A stretch of 64,000 nt of DNA from Prunella strophiata (lineage: Eukaryota > Chordata > Aves > Passeriformes > Prunellidae): positions 14,901,145 through 14,965,144 of the forward strand of contig JAZBQD010000025.1 in assembly GCA_036583965.1 (NCBI GenBank), written 5' to 3'. The notes beneath the pieces were generated by a model. The model saw only the letters and a list, made by a program, of their open reading frames with translations. It ran no database searches and was not told where the DNA came from. This document shows positions 52,930-63,510 of the stretch, piece by piece. Each line of letters begins with the position of its first letter. The stretch's first letter is position 1. A program made the translations under genes and the position numbers.

Positions 52930-53098
52930 TTCCACAACCAAAAGTGTTTTGAGAATCTCCAGGGTCACAGTGAGGGTAACAGGGAGTGCAGGGCAGAGTG
53001 GATAACCTGGAAAACCTTGAACAGGGGTAAAATCAGATGGACTGGGAGACCTTTAGAGGGCCCTTCCAACTCAAACTCTTCCACGATTCTAAAATGAA
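52930..53098 (+). mobile_element. Old CR1 LINE 3' end (tentative)
   Basis: CAGGGTCACAGTGAGGGTAA, AGACCTTTAGAGGGCCCTTC and the tail CTTCCACGATTCTAAAATG resemble a diverged CR1 terminus. Confidence 0.6.
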
Positions 53099-53099
53099 T

Positions 53100-53825
53100 T
53101 CCAGCTCTTAATCTCCTCACTTCAGGCTTATTATTGCTGCTATTTCTGGAGAGTGGGTGAGTTTAGGTAAGAATCTGTCTCCCACAGAAAAAAAGCTTTG
53201 ACAATATAATGTTCAAAAAAGCCCAAAAGCTCTGAATAACTGCTCAGGATCTGTCAAGAGGGAGAGGGGCCATCCTGACAGAGCTCCATGACAAGCAGAG
53301 CTCCTCACCTGTTCCAGGCTGCTGGAGGAGACCCCAGACCCCCAGGGAAGGTGCACAGAGCCAGGGGCTGAGCACTCGAGGGGGCTCAGGGGAAGGAGCA
53401 GCCAGCAAACCCTGCAATTACAGCTTGTTTTTCTGCAAAAGAGCTTAACAGACCTGAAGTAATTTTATTAAGGTAATGAAAGTGTTGATGAGAATTCACA
53501 GTCTCTTCACACCCAGCTCGGAGCCCAATTCACACCCTGCCCACGAGCCTCGGGGGGGCACACGGGGGAGCCGAGAGCAGCGCTGCTCCCCGAGGGTGGG
53601 CACCCCCATCCCACAGCCCCGGGATGCTGCCCCGGACCCCCAGCCCCTGATTTGGGGGGGAACAGCCCCACCCATCGCTCCTGAGCCGCAGCGAGCCCCT
53701 TCTGCCCGGCCCAGCACAATTAACATTGCAAACACGGCGTTATTTATGCAAATGAACCTGTGTGCCAGGGGGCACCTGGGTCACCGCATCTGGTATTCTT
53801 CTGGGAGGGCTGGCACAGGTCAGTG
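53100..53825. other. Intergenic sequence upstream of CCDC78, no gene recognised
   Basis: Mixed AT and GC composition, no exon recognised. A possible minus-strand donor (GCCTGGAACAG-GTGAGG at about 53,315-53,330) might end a 5' UTR exon of CCDC78. There is no further support. Confidence 0.35.
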
Positions 53826-55918
53826 GAGCACGCTGCCACCCGGGATGCCAGGGGAGCACGCTGCCACCCGGGATGCCAGGGGAGCACGCTGCCACCCGGG
53901 ATGCCAGGGGAGCACGCTGCCACCCGGGATGCCAGGGGAGCACGCTGCCACCCGGGATGCCAGGGGAGCACGCTGCCACCCGGGATGCCAGGGGAGCACG
54001 CTGCCACCCGGGATGCCAGGGGAGCACGCTGCCACCCGGGATGCCAGGGGAGCACGCTGCCACCCGGGATGCCAGGGGAGCACGCTGCCACCCGGGATGC
54101 CAGGGGAGCACGCTGCCACCCGGGATGCCAGGGGAGCACGCTGCCACCCGGGATGCCAGGGGAGCACGCTGCCACCCGGGATGCCAGGGGAGCACGCTGC
54201 CACCCGGGATGCCAGGGGAGCACGCTGCCACCCGGGATGCCAGGGGAGCACGCTGCCACCCGGGATGCCAGGGGAGCACGCTGCCACCCGGGATGCCAGG
54301 GGAGCACGCTGCCACCCGGGATGCCAGGGGAGCACGCTGCCACCCGGGATGCCAGGGGAGCACGCTGCCACCCGGGATGCCAGGGGAGCACGCTGCCACC
54401 CGGGATGCCAGGGGAGCACGCTGCCACCCGGGATGCCAGGGGAGCACGCTGCCACCCGGGATGCCAGGGGAGCACGCTGCCACCCGGGATGCCAGGGGAG
54501 CACGCTGCCACCCGGGATGCCAGGGGAGCACGCTGCCACCCGGGATGCCAGGGGAGCACGCTGCCACCCGGGATGCCAGGGGAGCACGCTGCCACCCGGG
54601 ATGCCAGGGGAGCACGCTGCCACCCGGGATGCCAGGGGAGCACGCTGCCACCCGGGATGCCAGGGGAGCACGCTGCCACCCGGGATGCCAGGGGAGCACG
54701 CTGCCACCCGGGATGCCAGGGGAGCACGCTGCCACCCGGGATGCCAGGGGAGCACGCTGCCACCCGGGATGCCAGGGGAGCACGCTGCCACCCGGGATGC
54801 CAGGGGAGCACGCTGCCACCCGGGATGCCAGGGGAGCACGCTGCCACCCGGGATGCCAGGGGAGCACGCTGCCACCCGGGATGCCAGGGGAGCACGCTGC
54901 CACCCGGGATGCCAGGGGAGCACGCTGCCACCCGGGATGCCAGGGGAGCACGCTGCCACCCGGGATGCCAGGGGAGCACGCTGCCACCCGGGATGCCAGG
55001 GGAGCACGCTGCCACCCGGGATGCCAGGGGAGCACGCTGCCACCCGGGATGCCAGGGGAGCACGCTGCCACCCGGGATGCCAGGGGAGCACGCTGCCACC
55101 CGGGATGCCAGGGGAGCACGCTGCCACCCGGGATGCCAGGGGAGCACGCTGCCACCCGGGATGCCAGGGGAGCACGCTGCCACCCGGGATGCCAGGGGAG
55201 CACGCTGCCACCCGGGATGCCAGGGGAGCACGCTGCCACCCGGGATGCCAGGGGAGCACGCTGCCACCCGGGATGCCAGGGGAGCACGCTGCCACCCGGG
55301 ATGCCAGGGGAGCACGCTGCCACCCGGGATGCCAGGGGAGCACGCTGCCACCCGGGATGCCAGGGGAGCACGCTGCCACCCGGGATGCCAGGGGAGCACG
55401 CTGCCACCCGGGATGCCAGGGGAGCACGCTGCCACCCGGGATGCCAGGGGAGCACGCTGCCACCCGGGATGCCAGGGGAGCACGCTGCCACCCGGGATGC
55501 CAGGGGAGCACGCTGCCACCCGGGATGCCAGGGGAGCACGCTGCCACCCGGGATGCCAGGGGAGCACGCTGCCACCCGGGATGCCAGGGGAGCACGCTGC
55601 CACCCGGGATGCCAGGGGAGCACGCTGCCACCCGGGATGCCAGGGGAGCACGCTGCCACCCGGGATGCCAGGGGAGCACGCTGCCACCCGGGATGCCAGG
55701 GGAGCACGCTGCCACCCGGGATGCCAGGGGAGCACGCTGCCACCCGGGATGCCAGGGGAGCACGCTGCCACCCGGGATGCCAGGGGAGCACGCTGCCACC
55801 CGGGATGCCAGGGGAGCACGCTGCTTCCAGCGCCAGCGGGATGCCAGGGGAGCACGCTGCCACCCGGGATGCCAGGGGAGCACGCTGCCACCCGGGATGC
55901 CAGGGGAGCACGCTGCCA
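53826..55918. repeat. 28-bp tandem array, about 75 copies
   Basis: The unit joins GAGCACGCTGCCACCC and GGGATGCCAGGG. Each copy has the CCCGGG palindrome. Copies are nearly identical apart from one altered unit at about 55,820-55,850 (CTGCTTCCAGCGCCAGC), three units from the right end. Twenty-eight is not a multiple of three, so several frames stay open across the array. These translations are artefacts. The array lies 2 kb upstream of the CCDC78 start and about 4.4 kb upstream of IGFALS. Confidence 0.98.
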
Positions 55919-57179
55919 CATGCCTGAGGTGCCCCAGGGGTGCCCTGAGCGTCGCTGCCCCGGGGATGGGGAATCTCTGGGCACCCAGCTCCCACCGATC
56001 CCACCCCAGCACATTTTCTCTCCATACCCAACCTAAATCCACCCTCTCCCAGTTTGAAATCACCAGCGTTTCTCCTGGCTCGAGGAAAAGCTTTTCTCTG
56101 TCACTTTTCCAGCCCTCAGGCTGCCACAAGGAATTCTCCAGGCTGGACAGCCCCAGCTCTCCCAGCCTGGGGAAGGCAGAGGAGGAGGGAGCTGCAGAAC
56201 CTCTCTCAGCTCCCCCAGGAGGAACAGCAAAGGTTCCTCCAGCCCCCAACCAGCTCCAGGGTCCCCTCTGGACCTGCTCTGGCCCAGCCAGGTCTGCCCT
56301 GTCCCGGGATGCCACCCTGGGCTGGCATTTGTATAAAAACAAATATTTGTATAAATTCAAAATACAAATACCTGGGGTGGGTATTTGTATTTTGGGGGGG
56401 CTGAGGGGCAGAACCATCTCCCTGCCCTGCTGAGCTCCCCTCTGGTGATGCAGCCCAGGGGATGTTGAGTTCGTGGGTTGCTGTGGGAAATGGGTTTGGA
56501 AAGAGTTTTTAGGGTTTGATAGAAGGTTTACACGGTTTGTATTTGTAAACTTTGAACTAAGAAATGCCATCTCTGGGTCAGAAAAGGGCGTTGTCCAACA
56601 GGCTGCCAGCACCCAATGACCACAAACGCAAACACGGCACAAAGTGTCAACAAATGGAACCTACCAGGTGCCTTACAGAAGGGCTGGGAGGAGACTTGGG
56701 GTGGGGTGGGGCTGTGATAAGGGTCGGAAGGAAGGCATGAACGATATTGAAAATGAGGAAACACTCAAAAATAAATAAGGAGGAGGGAGGAGGAGAGATA
56801 TTGCCACCTTGTATGTGCCACCACTCCCCATCCCTAAGGAGGAGGGACTCTGCCACCTGTCTGCCACCCTAAACAAATATAACTAAGGGGAGAGACAGAA
56901 GGCATCGAGAGAGTGGAAAAACCCTCAGAGGTGCTCAAAACACGTAAAAATGAAAGATGAAAGGACGGGAGATCTAGTGAAAATATGGGAAACAAAGAGA
57001 AATAAAAAATGGATTGAGAAAACAATGGAAAAGGGATGTTGCTGGATGTTGGATGGGTTGGGTGGTGTGTGGTGGGATGTGGAGAGCTGCCATGGACACT
57101 GACCCGAGAACACAAGCTCTACCCATCTTCCTGCCGTGCCATTGGCACTAATTGGCCAGAAGGATGGGTCAGGAAAAGG
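55919..57179. other. Intergenic sequence between CCDC78 and IGFALS, left part
   Basis: No gene recognised. A CR1-like stretch (TTCTCCAGGCTGGACAGCCC) is at 56,130-56,175, and 56,320-57,040 is unusually AT-rich for this window, with a strong inverted repeat (listed separately). Confidence 0.4.
56358..56394. repeat. Perfect 15-bp inverted repeat with a 7-base loop
   Basis: CAAAATACAAATACC at 56,358-56,372 pairs exactly with GGTATTTGTATTTTG at 56,380-56,394, with loop TGGGGTG. A 12-base palindrome, ACAAATATTTGT (56,339-56,350), lies just to the left. Alternating A/T with GTAT words makes this a candidate cruciform or small RNA hairpin. Confidence 0.9.
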
Positions 57180-57330
57180 GGGCGGCATCCCTTACGGAAA
57201 AGGAAAGGCAAAGGGAAAGGAAAGGAAAGTATAAGGAAAGGGCCCTTCCCTGCCCTCTCCCTTCCCTTCCCTTCCTTCCCTTCCCTTCCCTTCCCTTCCC
57301 TTCCCTTCCCTTCCCTTCCCTCTGCTCTCC
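57180..57330. repeat. Purine tract followed by a (TTCCC)n pyrimidine tract
   Basis: Positions 57,196-57,241 are A/G-only words (AAAGGAAAGG, AAGGGAAAGG) with one TAT. They turn at GGGCCC into CCCTTCCC repeats up to about 57,325, mostly the pentamer TTCCC. The two halves are largely complementary and could pair as a long imperfect hairpin. Confidence 0.92.
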
Positions 57331-57870
57331 CCCAGCCCAGTTTCACCCTGGCAGCCCCTGCTCTCCTCCCTTCCTGCACCTCCCAGGCTCCTCTCCCAGG
57401 GCCCCTCTTTCCCCCACACCTCCGAGTTAGGGAATTTTCCCATCTCTGCCTCCAGCAATGGCCCTGGCCACCCTGAGTCATGTCCTGGGGACATCCTCAC
57501 CTCTCCCAGTCCAAGCAGGCTGGTGCTGGTGACACGGTGGCCACGTGGGCCACCAGGGCAGTCACTGGCATCCCTGGAGCTGCCAGAACATGGGGCACCT
57601 TTCCCAATCTCTGCAGCCGTGGCAGGGCAGCAGTGGCACTCAGAGGTGCCCATGGGGACCTTTACCAGCAGCTGCCACCACTCCCTGGTGCCACCTCCAG
57701 CAGCAGGGACCAGGGTGCCCAGAAACGTGGGTGAGCATCAGGCAAAGTGCCACTCCTGGGGCTGGGTCCCTGCTGGTGTCCCCAGGAGAGTGGCACAGTG
57801 TGGTGCTGGTGTCACCCCTCCCCTCTCTGTGGGACACGTTTTTGGTCCTGAAGGAGGAGCAGGAGCTCTG

Positions 57871-57884
57871 GTTGCCCTGGCAAC
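57871..57884. promoter_or_regulatory. Palindromic RFX X-box
   Basis: GTTGCCCTGGCAAC is a full inverted-repeat X-box (two GTTGCC half-sites with no gap). A second, half-complete site, CCATGGCAAC, is at 58,326-58,335. The sites are about 6 kb upstream of the CCDC78 start codon. RFX factors control ciliary genes such as this one, but use of these sites is an inference. Confidence 0.5.
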
Positions 57885-59388
57885 GTGAGATGCTCTCCTC
57901 CAGACAGGGACAATATTTGGCAAGATTTGCTAAAAATACTCCCCAACTCAGCTGTGACAGTGCCACACGTGTCACCTCCCTGCTCCCCAGGGCTCGTGGG
58001 GTGGGGTGCTGTCCCTGCTGGGGTCCAGAGTGCCCCTGGTCTCTCACCCTGCCTGGGTGGGGATGCCCAGGGACCTGCAGGGTCCCACAGCAGCTGTGGC
58101 CCAGCACTGTCCCCTCCCCAGGTCAGCCAGCCCGGGGACAGAGCAGGGACAGAGCAGGGACAGCTGGTGGCACGTCCCACCCAACGGGACTGGGAAACTC
58201 CCTGGGCAGGGACCTGCAGGAGCAGGAGCTGCTGGGGAAGGTAAATGATTCCTTAGAGTTTAAATAGCTTTAAAAACTACTTTTTAATGATTTTGCTGCT
58301 TTTCCTAATACCATTACAGCCTTCTCCATGGCAACCAGGGGAGGGGCTCAGACTTTGGTCGGGGCTGGGAGTTTATCTGCTGGAGCTGAGGATCCCACGG
58401 GGGGTCCACACCAGCCAGGGACACTCTGGGAAGGGGACAGGCATGGGGGGGACCCAAAGCCAGGTCCCCACGGTGGCTGTGGAGCTCTGGGCACATGGGG
58501 GGGCCTGGGGAGCAGCAGCTGCAGGGTCCCAGCATCTCCTGGAGATGAGGCTGCAGGGAGGTTCAGGGGTGCAGACAGGCCTGCAGGAGATGCCTCAAGG
58601 ATCTCTGAAGGTGGAGATGGGCCCAGCTCCTCCCTGCACCTCAGCCACTCTGGGAAGGGATTTCCTTATTTTCCCATTGCATCTCATTTGATATTTCCCC
58701 AGGGAGGGCTGCTGGAGGCAGGGATAAACCTGCTCCCAGGTGCAGGCAGGGCTTGTTTAAACTTCCCAACGTGGTTTTGTGGGTTTTGGCTGGCTGACCT
58801 GTGCTGGTTCAGCTCTTTTTAGCTTCCAGATTGATTACATCTTGTGTCAATATGTGCTCAGTGCCTATTAGTGGGTGCATGTATCCCTATCCCTCATTTC
58901 TCCCTCCTGATCTATAAATTCCCAGAAGACAGGATTAAAATAGAGGGGGAGGAGGATTCCACTCAGGGCCAAAAGGGAAGAGAGAAAGCAGAGCCTGTGG
59001 GAAATTTGGGTGGCAGGGCTGGAGCCTGGATGTGTCTGCCCAACTCCTCTTCCCGTGGGCATGGCAGTGCCTGGTGAGGAGCTGAGGTGTGGCCTGGGGA
59101 AGTGCCAGGCTCCCAGGGGAAGGGGCAAGGAGGAGTGTGGTGGGGTGCCCGTGGTGTGGGAATGGTGGGGAGAGAATCTCTGCTCCTCCTGCTCCTCCTA
59201 AGCCAGCCTGGGGGAACCAGGGCTGGGAAAAGCAACTGCAGGGCAGAGACTGCAGCTCCTGGAGCTCTGGGTGTGAGTGGTGCCAGCCTGGGGCATGTCC
59301 AGGGAGGAGGGCACAGGGGAAGGTTTAGCCATGGCTTTTCTATCTGGCCACAGGGCTCCTCTTGCTGAAGCTTTTTCTTTCTGTTTCT

Positions 59389-59397
59389 TTCCTGGAA
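59389..59397. promoter_or_regulatory. STAT5-type GAS element upstream of IGFALS
   Basis: TTCCTGGAA fits TTCNNNGAA exactly, 962 bases before the IGFALS start codon. Mammalian IGFALS transcription responds to growth hormone through STAT5 sites in its promoter. Whether this bird copy is used is unknown, and a nine-base word can occur by chance. Confidence 0.35.
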
Positions 59398-60358
59398 ACT
59401 GGTGAAAGATTCCACAGAGCCTGTGTTGGTGGGGAAATAACCTGGGGCACAGGGGCAGGTCAGTGGCCTCCCCAGGGTGGTTTTGATGAGCTGCCAGGGC
59501 CAGAGTGTGATCTGCCAGCCCTGGAGCATCACCCACCCTCCTCCCCTGCAGAGGAGCAGGGGACCCCCCAGAGCCACCAGCTCACCAGGGGCACCCTGGC
59601 TTTGCTCTCAGTTTCCCCTTTGGCACAGAAGCACTGGCAGAGCAGGGTGTAGAGCTCCCATCCCCACCCACCAGGCAATTCAGGAGGGAAAATGGGAAAA
59701 TGCCCAGGAGGGGCTGAGGGTTCTGCCCCCAAGGTTTTTAGTGCCACACAGGGAAGAGTTTTTTCCCCTTTTCCCAACTCATTTCCCACTTGCATCACCA
59801 TAAACCCTCAGGTGTTTCAGCCCATCCTGCACTGAGGCTGATCCCCAAACCTTTAATCCCTGTGTCCTGTGGGTGCTCCAAGCCCCAGCCTGTGGTTTTT
59901 GTTCCTGATGGCCAGTGAGGACCCACTGCCAGGGCTTATCCCAGGGCATCCCCGGCAGAGCAGGGCAGGGAGGGCTCAGTGCTGCTGCTCAGGACCCTGC
60001 AGGAGCTCAGGGCACGGTGGTGGGACCCTCTCTGAGGTTGTCCCACTCCTCCCTCCACACAAACCCCATCTCTGGCAGGACCCCCCTCTGCAGGACCCCC
60101 ATCAGTTCCTGGACATCTCGTTCGGTGCCCTTGTCCCGAGCTGCCCTCAGGGCAGTCTCGAGGAGCCCGTGCCGGTGGCACTGCCCCGGCAGGCTGTCCC
60201 GGGGCTCAGCCACGGCCGGGCCAGCAGCAGTGGGGTTAAGCCCGGCCGGGCGGGTGGCTGGACAGGCGTCAAGGTGGTTGCTCCATCCATCCCTGCGCAG
60301 TCCGAGGGGCCGGAGAGCGGAGCGGGAGCGGGAGCCCTGCCCTGCCCTGCCCGCCGCC

Positions 60359-62790
60359 ATGAGCGCAGGCAAAGGTGAGGCTGGAACTGCCCTCGGCCAG
60401 GCTGGGGGGACACGCAGGGACCGGGGGGGACACGCTCAGGCTCTGCCCGGGCTCCAGTCACCCTTTACTCTGCTCCTCCTCCATGCTAATAAGACATTTT
60501 GGGGGGCCCGAGGTGCCGGGGGGGCTGCAGGCGCTGCAGGGCAGAGCCCAAAGAGGGATGGGGAGGGCAGGGATGGGCAGGGATGGGCAGGGGTCGTGGT
60601 GCTGGGACCCTCCAGTGCTCAGGGAGGCACAGGGGACAGCCGGGGAGGAGGGGGAGAGGGGTCTGGGGGCCTTTCCCCATGAAAGGGAGAAGCTGCCGCT
60701 GCAATACGGAGATGAATTTCGGGGGGTCCCTGCACCCGAGGGGTCCCGGCTGGGGCAGCAGTGGGGGGGAGGGGGGTGGTGGTCCTGGACCGTCTCCCAA
60801 GGGATCCAGCCTCTGAAAACTCCCGCAGCTGCCCCGTGTTGCCCCTTTGTCCCCCCCCCCACCGAGCCCCAGCGGTGCGGGCACCCGGCCAACGCGTCCC
60901 AAAGGTGTCCCCAAGGTGTCCCCTAGAGCAGCCACAGCCCTGCACTGACGCTGTCCCCTCTCCTCCCTCCCCAGCAGGCATCCCCCTCCTGCTCCCCCTG
61001 GCCCTGCTGCTGGCTGCCGCCTCCCAGCCCCCCGGCGGGGACCCCCCGAAGGAGCCGGGGGACGCGGAGGGCCCGCGCTGCCCCAGCCCCTGCGCCTGCA
61101 GCCTGGACGATTACAGCGAGGAGCTGAACGTCTTCTGCAGCGGCCGCAACCTCACCCGCCTGCCCGAGGACGTGCCCCACAACGCCAAAGCCCTGTGGCT
61201 GGACGGCAACAACTTCACGCTGCTGCCGGCCGCCGCCTTCAGGAATTTGTCGGCCCTGGACTTCCTGGACCTGCAGAGCAGCCAGCTGGGCTCGGTGGAG
61301 CAGCACGCCTTGCACGGGCTGCGCAGCCTCTACCACCTGCACCTGGAGCGCAACCGCCTCCGGCACCTGGCCCCGCACACCTTCCTGCACACCCAGAACC
61401 TCGTGTCCCTCAGCCTCAACAACAACCACTTCAGCAAGGTGGAGGAAGGGCTCTTTGCCGGCCTCTCCAACCTCTGGTACCTGAACCTGGGCTGGAACTC
61501 GCTGGTGGTGCTGCCTGACAAGGTGTTCCACGACCTGCCCTAACCTGAGGGAGCTGATCCTGGCCGGCAACAAGCTGCTCTACCTCCAGCACCAGCTCTT
61601 CAGCAGCCTCACCGAGCTGAAGGAGCTGGACCTTGAGCGGGAACGCGCTCAAGGGCATCAAGACCAACATCTTTGTCAAGCTGCAGAAGCTGCAGAAGCT
61701 GTACCTGAACCACAACCAGATCAGCACCATCGCGTCCCGCGCCTTCATGGGCATGAAGTCCCTGCGGTGGCTGGACCTGTCCCACAACCGCCTGGTCTTG
61801 CTCCACGAGGACACCTTCCTGGGCCTCCTGAGCCTGCACGTCCTGCGCCTCTCCACCAACTCCATCACCAGCCTGAGGCCCAGGACCTTCAAGGACCTCC
61901 AGTTCCTGGAGGAGCTGCAGCTGGGGCACAACCGGATCCGGGGCCTGGCGGAAAGGACCTTCGAGGGGCTGGGCCAGCTGGAGGTGCTGAGCCTCAACAA
62001 CAACCAGCTGCAGGACATCAGGGCCGGGGCCTTCCTGGGGCTGCACAACGTGGCCGTCATGCACTTGTCTGCCAACTGCATCAAGGTCCTGCCTGACTTT
62101 GTCTTCAAGGGGGTCGGCAAGCTGCACAGCCTCCACCTGGAGCACAGCTGCGTGGGCAGGATCAGGGCCAACACCTTCTCGGGGCTCTCCAGCCTGCGGC
62201 GGCTCTTCCTGCAGCACAACAGCATCGCTCTCATCGAGGACCAGAGCTTCAGCGACCTGCATGAGCTCCTGGAGCTCGACCTGAAGCACAACAGGCTCAG
62301 CCACCTCTCGCCCCGGCTCTTCACGGGGCTCAGCAACCTGGAGTACCTCTTCCTCTCCTCCAACCAGCTCCTGGAGATCTCCCAGGACACCTTCAGCCCG
62401 CTCCAGAGACTCTTCTGGCTCGACCTCTCCCACAACCAGCTGGAGACACTGGACAACAGCGTCATCTCCCCCCTGGCCAACCTGCGGTACCTCAGCCTGA
62501 GCAATAACTCCCTGGAGACCTTCTCGGTGGCCTTCCTGTGCCCCCCCTTCGCCCTGGAGCAGCTGTGGCTGGGGGGCAACAACTGGCACTGCAACTGCTC
62601 CCTGAAGGGCCTGCGGGACTTCTCCCTGCGGCACGCGGCCGTGGTGCCGCGCTTCGTGCAGTCGGTGGCCGAGGGGGACGACAGCCACGTCCCCATCTAC
62701 ACCTACAACAACCTCACCTGCCTGCAGCCCCCGGGGCTGGCGGGGCTGGACCTGCGTGACACTGCCGAGGACAGCTTTGCTCACTGCTGA
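60359..62790 (+). CDS. IGFALS: IGFALS, IGF-binding protein acid-labile subunit (two frameshifts in this assembly)
   Basis: IGFALS is the secreted, liver-made protein that joins IGF and IGFBP-3/5 in the 150-kDa circulating complex. Exon 1 is 60,359-60,374 (MSAGK) and exon 2 is 60,975-62,790. The intron position, after five codons, is the classical one. A signal peptide ([17 protein letters not shown]) is followed by an N-terminal Cys cap ([13 protein letters not shown]...FC), about 20 leucine-rich repeats ([46 protein letters not shown]) and a C-terminal cap ([21 protein letters not shown], end AHC). Corrected length is about 608 residues, against 605 in human. Extra T bases at 61,541 and 61,633-61,634 break the frame into three. 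The first creates an immediate TAA. All repeats are well conserved, so a true pseudogene is unlikely. Confidence 0.96.
60971..60979 (+). promoter_or_regulatory. NAGNAG tandem acceptor of IGFALS exon 2
   Basis: CCAGCAGGC offers two acceptors three bases apart. Use of the first adds one alanine (MSAGK-A-GIPLL), use of the second omits it. Both keep the frame. Confidence 0.75.
61541..61541 (+). other. IGFALS: Inserted T, premature stop in IGFALS
   Basis: CTG-CCC-TAA-CCT should be CTG-CCC-AAC-CTG (Leu-Pro-Asn-Leu of the LRR consensus). Removing this base restores the repeat [14 protein letters not shown]. Confidence 0.92.
61633..61634 (+). other. IGFALS: Second inserted T in IGFALS
   Basis: GGACCTTGAGCGGGAAC should read GAC-CTG-AGC-GGG-AAC (LDLSGN). 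One of the two T bases is in excess. Together with the insertion at 61,541 this puts 30 codons in a third frame. Confidence 0.92.
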
Positions 62791-63219
62791 GCTGGGCTGG
62801 CCCTCCCAGGGACCCTCATCCCGGCTCTGCGGCCACCCCAGCCAGAGCACAGATCCGCCACCGCCTCCAGCCTTGCTCAGAAGATGCTGGATGGGCACCA
62901 GCCCCCTGGGCTTCAAACTGAGTATTTCAGTCCTTTAATATTTAAATAGCAGCCCCCAGGGCAGAGCGTGGTTGCTCCCAGCTCCCAGCAGGAGAATCTC
63001 TGGATGGGGGAATGCTGCACCCCCAGCCCTGCCCAGGCCAGGACTTTTATGAGACAAAACAAAGCGTTCTCCTGCCGTGGAGCAGTGGAGAAATCCTAAA
63101 CGCCCCCCCCCGAGCTTAGGGAAGGGGCAGAGGACTTGCTGCAATGATTCCTTGCAGCAGCAGGTGTAGGCAGGGCACAGAAAGCCACTGGTTGCTCACC
63201 TGATAAATGGCAGCAGACA

Positions 63220-63225
63220 AATAAA
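63220..63225 (+). promoter_or_regulatory. IGFALS polyadenylation signal AATAAA
   Basis: AATAAA lies 430 bases after the stop codon, followed by a GT-rich region (CTTGTAAGTTACGTTTTTTC). It is the only canonical signal downstream of the gene in the window. Confidence 0.7.
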
Positions 63226-63501
63226 CCTTTGGAGCTATTGCAACCCACCTTGTAAGTTACGTTTTTTCCAAAGCTCGTGCTGCCCACAGCAGGGATTTCT
63301 CCCCAGAGCCCCTCAGGGTGAGGGATTCAGGCTCCCAGGGGGCTCCCAGCATTTCCTGCAAGCCCTGGGTGGGTGGCACAATCCCAGGGAAGGGGAAAGA
63401 AATGCCCAGCTGTCCCACAGAAGCCAACAGCCCTGACAGATTCCAGCACTACTGCCCAGCTCTCCAAATCCCAGATAAGTGTCCAAAGGTCAGAGAAAAT
63501 T

Positions 63502-63510
63502 TTCCTGGAA
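63502..63510. promoter_or_regulatory. Second STAT5-type GAS word, downstream of IGFALS
   Basis: TTCCTGGAA occurs again within AAAATTTTCCTGGAAAATT, an extended near-palindrome. It could be a downstream enhancer site. Function is not shown. Confidence 0.25.

Larger units (their letters stand above)
57331..60358. other. Intergenic sequence upstream of IGFALS, no gene recognised
   Basis: Several open frames but none with a recognisable domain. The last 160 bases before the IGFALS start are CpG-rich and probably hold its promoter and 5' UTR. Regulatory words seen in this interval (two RFX-type, one STAT5-type) are listed separately. Confidence 0.4.

Noticed and set aside
53476..56642. Very long frames on both strands across the 28-bp array
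   Set aside because: Repeat artefact. All copies identical and several frames are open at once.
60359..62790. IGFALS as a pseudogene
   Set aside because: Two isolated one-base insertions in an otherwise fully conserved gene with a normal intron and caps. Error is simpler.
61431..62916. Two minus-strand frames over 400 codons across IGFALS
   Set aside because: Antisense shadows of the leucine-rich repeats. The plus strand matches IGFALS residue by residue.
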